Shown in pieces: positions 61,142-64,000 of a stretch of DNA of 64,000 nt (position 1 is its first letter; every line of letters starts with the position of its first letter). The stretch comes from Brachypodius melanocephalos (Eukaryota > Chordata > Aves > Passeriformes > Pycnonotidae), in assembly GCA_013398615.1 (NCBI GenBank), contig VZSR01002420.1, positions 211,613-275,612 of the forward strand, written 5' to 3'. Both the position numbers and the translations under genes were made by a program. Below the pieces are notes generated by a model, which made no database searches, had not been told where the DNA came from, and saw nothing but the letters and a program-made list of their open reading frames with translations.

Positions 61142-62600
61142 ACCTACACATGGTCTAACTGAATACTCTATGGTTCCAAGGATGGCTGTTCTTGCTGAGG
61201 CTCAGTGCTGGACAGACATAGGCAACACACATGAGGAAACACTGCTAGCAAAACTGATAATGTTTGGGCCACTGCAAAGCCCCTAACCAGAGTTTTAACT
61301 GAGCAAAGCAAGGAAGTTTATACAATCTCCCGTTCTTTCTAGCAATCCTGCAAAGCAGCCACGTATTTCACAAAGCACACAGCAGGTCAGGCTGAGCAAT
61401 GGCTGCTCAAGGTGCCTGGGGCACTGGTAGGAGACTGCAGTGTCCCTGGAACTTCTGGGTGGCTTTAGTGCTGCAAGTGCTCTTGCGAGAAGAAAAACTG
61501 ATAGTTGATGGGGTTACAGGGGAATCACATGCACTAGCACTTTGATTTCACGAAAAAGAAGTGCTTTATAAAAGCTAGGGGCAAGAAAGCTTGCAAAGCT
61601 TCTACTTAAATAGGAAAATGAAGATGCGAAAAGAAAGGGGCACTGAAGCTATATACAAGCTCTTATCTCCTAACATGTCTCATCAAACAGCTGAAGATGC
61701 TAGTCAAGTCTGGATCCTCTGGAGCAGTGCTGAGCCTGTGACCAGATTGTTGGATCCAGTGGCATCCAGAAGTACCAATACCCTCCTCCAGAGACAGGGA
61801 CACATAGGGGTGCTGCAGCAGGGCAAGCATTTCCATTCCCATTTCATGGTCCCATCCTCCCAGGGCTGGCCTGCAGCCCAGGGCACAAGGCACCCTCCCT
61901 TCAATGTTACCACTGATCACTTGAGCCATAGCTTCAATGCCACCAAGTAGGACAGGCTTCTTCAGTTAGTTCATTTCCATGGCAAGGAAGCTGCCTTCAT
62001 TGCTTTGCCTGGAACAGCAAAGTTTGGCGGAACTGCTGCTAAAGGGTTTCCCTTTGCCATGCAGAACAGCAGCTGTATCCATAGAGATGGAAGACAACTA
62101 ATTTCCACAAAACCTGCTGTTCAGTCAGTTTCAAGATCCATGATGGAGCTGGGATGAAAAATGGTATCTGCTACATCCTAAGGCAGTAATAAGATTAAAG
62201 GTACCATTCTGCCTACCAGTGACTTGACAAAACTGTCCCTGGTTGGTTTGGGTTTCTCCTCCTTACCTTACTTGTGCTGCACTCAATCCCTCGAGCTCTG
62301 CTTTGAGAGCAGCACCACATAAAATCACTTGCTGGGAGGAACAAACCAGTACCTCTGGGCTTCCCCCCCGCCCCAATCCAAATATCTATGCAAAAAACCA
62401 TGTTGAAGCCATCACTGTCATGGAGCCATTCCAGCTACAAGAGACTGCAGGAAACTATTCCCTCCCCTCTATGTGTGATTTTTGGGAAAACTGGCAAAAT
62501 GCTGTTGAAGTCCCAGTGACAGATTGGTTGCAATCATGTAATGTTGGAACACTTGCATTGCCTCCAGCTCTAAGATGAGTAGTTATGAACTGTGCCATGA
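61142..62600 (+). other. THAP9: THAP9 3' UTR / flanking sequence
   Basis: There is no further coding sequence. I find no canonical AATAAA on the + strand between the stop codon and the window end. The first usable variant is ATTAAA at 62194-62199, followed by a G/T-rich stretch near 62238-62256. The true THAP9 3' end is therefore uncertain. Confidence 0.45.
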
Positions 62601-64000
62601 CAGCACACCAATAACCAAGGGATGTTTATTTATCTCTGAGAGCATTTGGTCTCACACTGAAGATCCAAGCCAGTACTTGCATCAGAAGTGGACCTAGTGT
62701 TAACAATTTATTTTGATATTTCAGTGACAGACCTTCTGTGTATATTTGTCAGTGCGGAAGCAAAGGAGTGCAAAAAAATCATATTTACAGAATAGTATAA
62801 ATGTTTATTTTTTGTGATTTATCTGACTGTTTTATTTGTACAATATAGAAAAGTGTATTCTTTGAATAGGTCTTGTAAATATAAATTTAATTTTCTACTT
62901 TTGGATGTAAACAGAACTATAAAATGAACCCTTGCCCGTTCCCAATTATTTTTTATGTAACTGGATGAACTTGACTGTTAATCTTGTCCAGCAGTTTGAT
63001 GCAAATGGCTAAGGAAGTACAAAAACCAATTAATACACTCTACACCAGGGAGAAGGGAGAGAAGAATCCAAGCTTAATATTTGAGAAAGCTTGTTCAAAA
63101 CAAAATAGAAGAACTAAGAGCATTTGATTGCACCTTCAAAGTCTTTACAAGCAAAATATTCTCCAGCAATGCCATCATACATAATTACAACTGTAATCTA
63201 AATTTCACAAGTGCTTTTACACACTGTATATAAATACACATCACAAAAGGTGCAATTTAGAGTAAGACACTGAATATATACAAAATTAACACAGATTGAA
63301 GTCTAAACAAAAGGCATATTGCAATCTGTTTGAAAAATAACGTAAGTAGGTATTACTTTATTCACTTACACTAATTTACATTTATACAAATCTTACTGGA
63401 CAGACTATATTAGGTCACTAGAAGGGAACGGAATATCCGCACTATCTACAGGTAAAGTTACTGCACTGATTTTTTAGTAAATCCAAGTCCTAATCATGAA
63501 AAAATGTGGCATTTACTTACACGAGAGGTGGATTCCCTTTTCAGAGATTTGCACAAACATTGGTATTTATGCTCAGGGAGATGTCCTCAGCAGACAGAGC
63601 CTTTCAGACAGTGACTGGCAGGTCAGACCTGGTCTGTGAGCCCACCACTGCTGCTGGCTGCCTCCCAGGCCCTTCAAGGAGGCACCAGAGAAGGGTCAAG
63701 GGCCTTCTGCTCTGTCCACAGGGCTGGGAGGTAAAGCATCCTCCCCACCCCATTACCTTCACACATACAGGCACATCTCTCTGCTGCCGGTGTGCCTAGC
63801 CCCTACCTCTCCCCAGCCTGGCCCTGCGTTTCTCTGTATTTACAGTTTTATAGAAGGAATACAAAATCCCTTTTGGAAAAAACTTCGCTAGTTCAGGCTG
63901 CAGTGAGACAGGTAATAACAATGCCTGTGATTAAACATGGTTAATCGATGTTCATGATAGGTAAGTAACCCACCAGGTTAATTCTGCAAATGTGTTCCAC
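62601..64000 (-). other. LIN54: Probable LIN54 3' UTR
   Basis: In vertebrates LIN54 follows THAP9 in convergent orientation. This AT-rich stretch carries five minus-strand AATAAA hexamers (62625-62630, 62707-62712, 62804-62809, 62831-62836, 63357-63362) and none on the + strand, which fits alternative 3' ends of a minus-strand transcript. No LIN54 coding sequence (CXC-domain or C-terminal end) lies inside the window, so the call rests on synteny and signals. Confidence 0.45.

Noticed and set aside
1..64000. CRISPR arrays, operons, tRNA or rRNA genes, phage or plasmid functions
   Set aside because: None is present; the DNA is a vertebrate chromosome with spliced genes.

Overview
The window is vertebrate nuclear DNA, most likely from a bird and probably a songbird. 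The evidence is large introns with GT/AG borders, CpG-island promoters, a CR1 LINE 3' end (about 3.9 kb), and an LTR at 39.2-39.7 kb that resembles the ERVL-type LTRs I know from passerine genomes. Gene content and order match the mammalian block SCD5 - SEC31A - THAP9 - LIN54 (human 4q21), with the same orientations.

Layout. Positions 1-9661 are the 5' part of SCD5 intron 1 (minus strand). Only the last 51 bases of SCD5 exon 1 (9662-9712) are readable, because the rest falls in a 100-N gap inside its CpG island. From about 10.1 to 17.2 kb is intergenic DNA with no gene I can support. SEC31A (minus strand, 17.2 to about 57.0 kb) is complete. All 27 coding exons can be placed with consistent phases, including a 93-base cassette exon; the sum is 3798 coding bases (1265 aa, or 1234 without the cassette). 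SEC31A is the outer-coat scaffold of COPII vesicles. Head to head with it, sharing a CpG-island promoter at 56.9-58.1 kb, lies THAP9 (plus strand), a domesticated P-element-like transposase. Its DNA-binding THAP domain exons are not visible and probably lie in a second 100-N gap (57755-57854). The rest is readable in three exons ending at 61141. The last 1.4 kb is A/T-rich with several minus-strand polyadenylation hexamers and is probably the 3' UTR of LIN54, converging on THAP9.

Most interesting points. (1) The THAP9 reading frame is intact, but the residue aligned with human catalytic Asp374 is serine, while those aligned with Asp304, Asp519 and Glu613 are kept. The gene therefore looks conserved as a protein but disabled or altered as a nuclease. 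(2) THAP9 intron 3 appears to start with GC rather than GT. (3) The same intron carries a 330-bp antisense solo LTR flanked by a perfect 5-bp duplication. (4) The SCD5 and THAP9 first exons are both lost in placeholder gaps in GC-rich DNA. (5) A triple 19-bp repeat in SCD5 intron 1 makes three TEAD-type motifs. I found no CRISPR array, operon, tRNA, rRNA or other prokaryote-style system.
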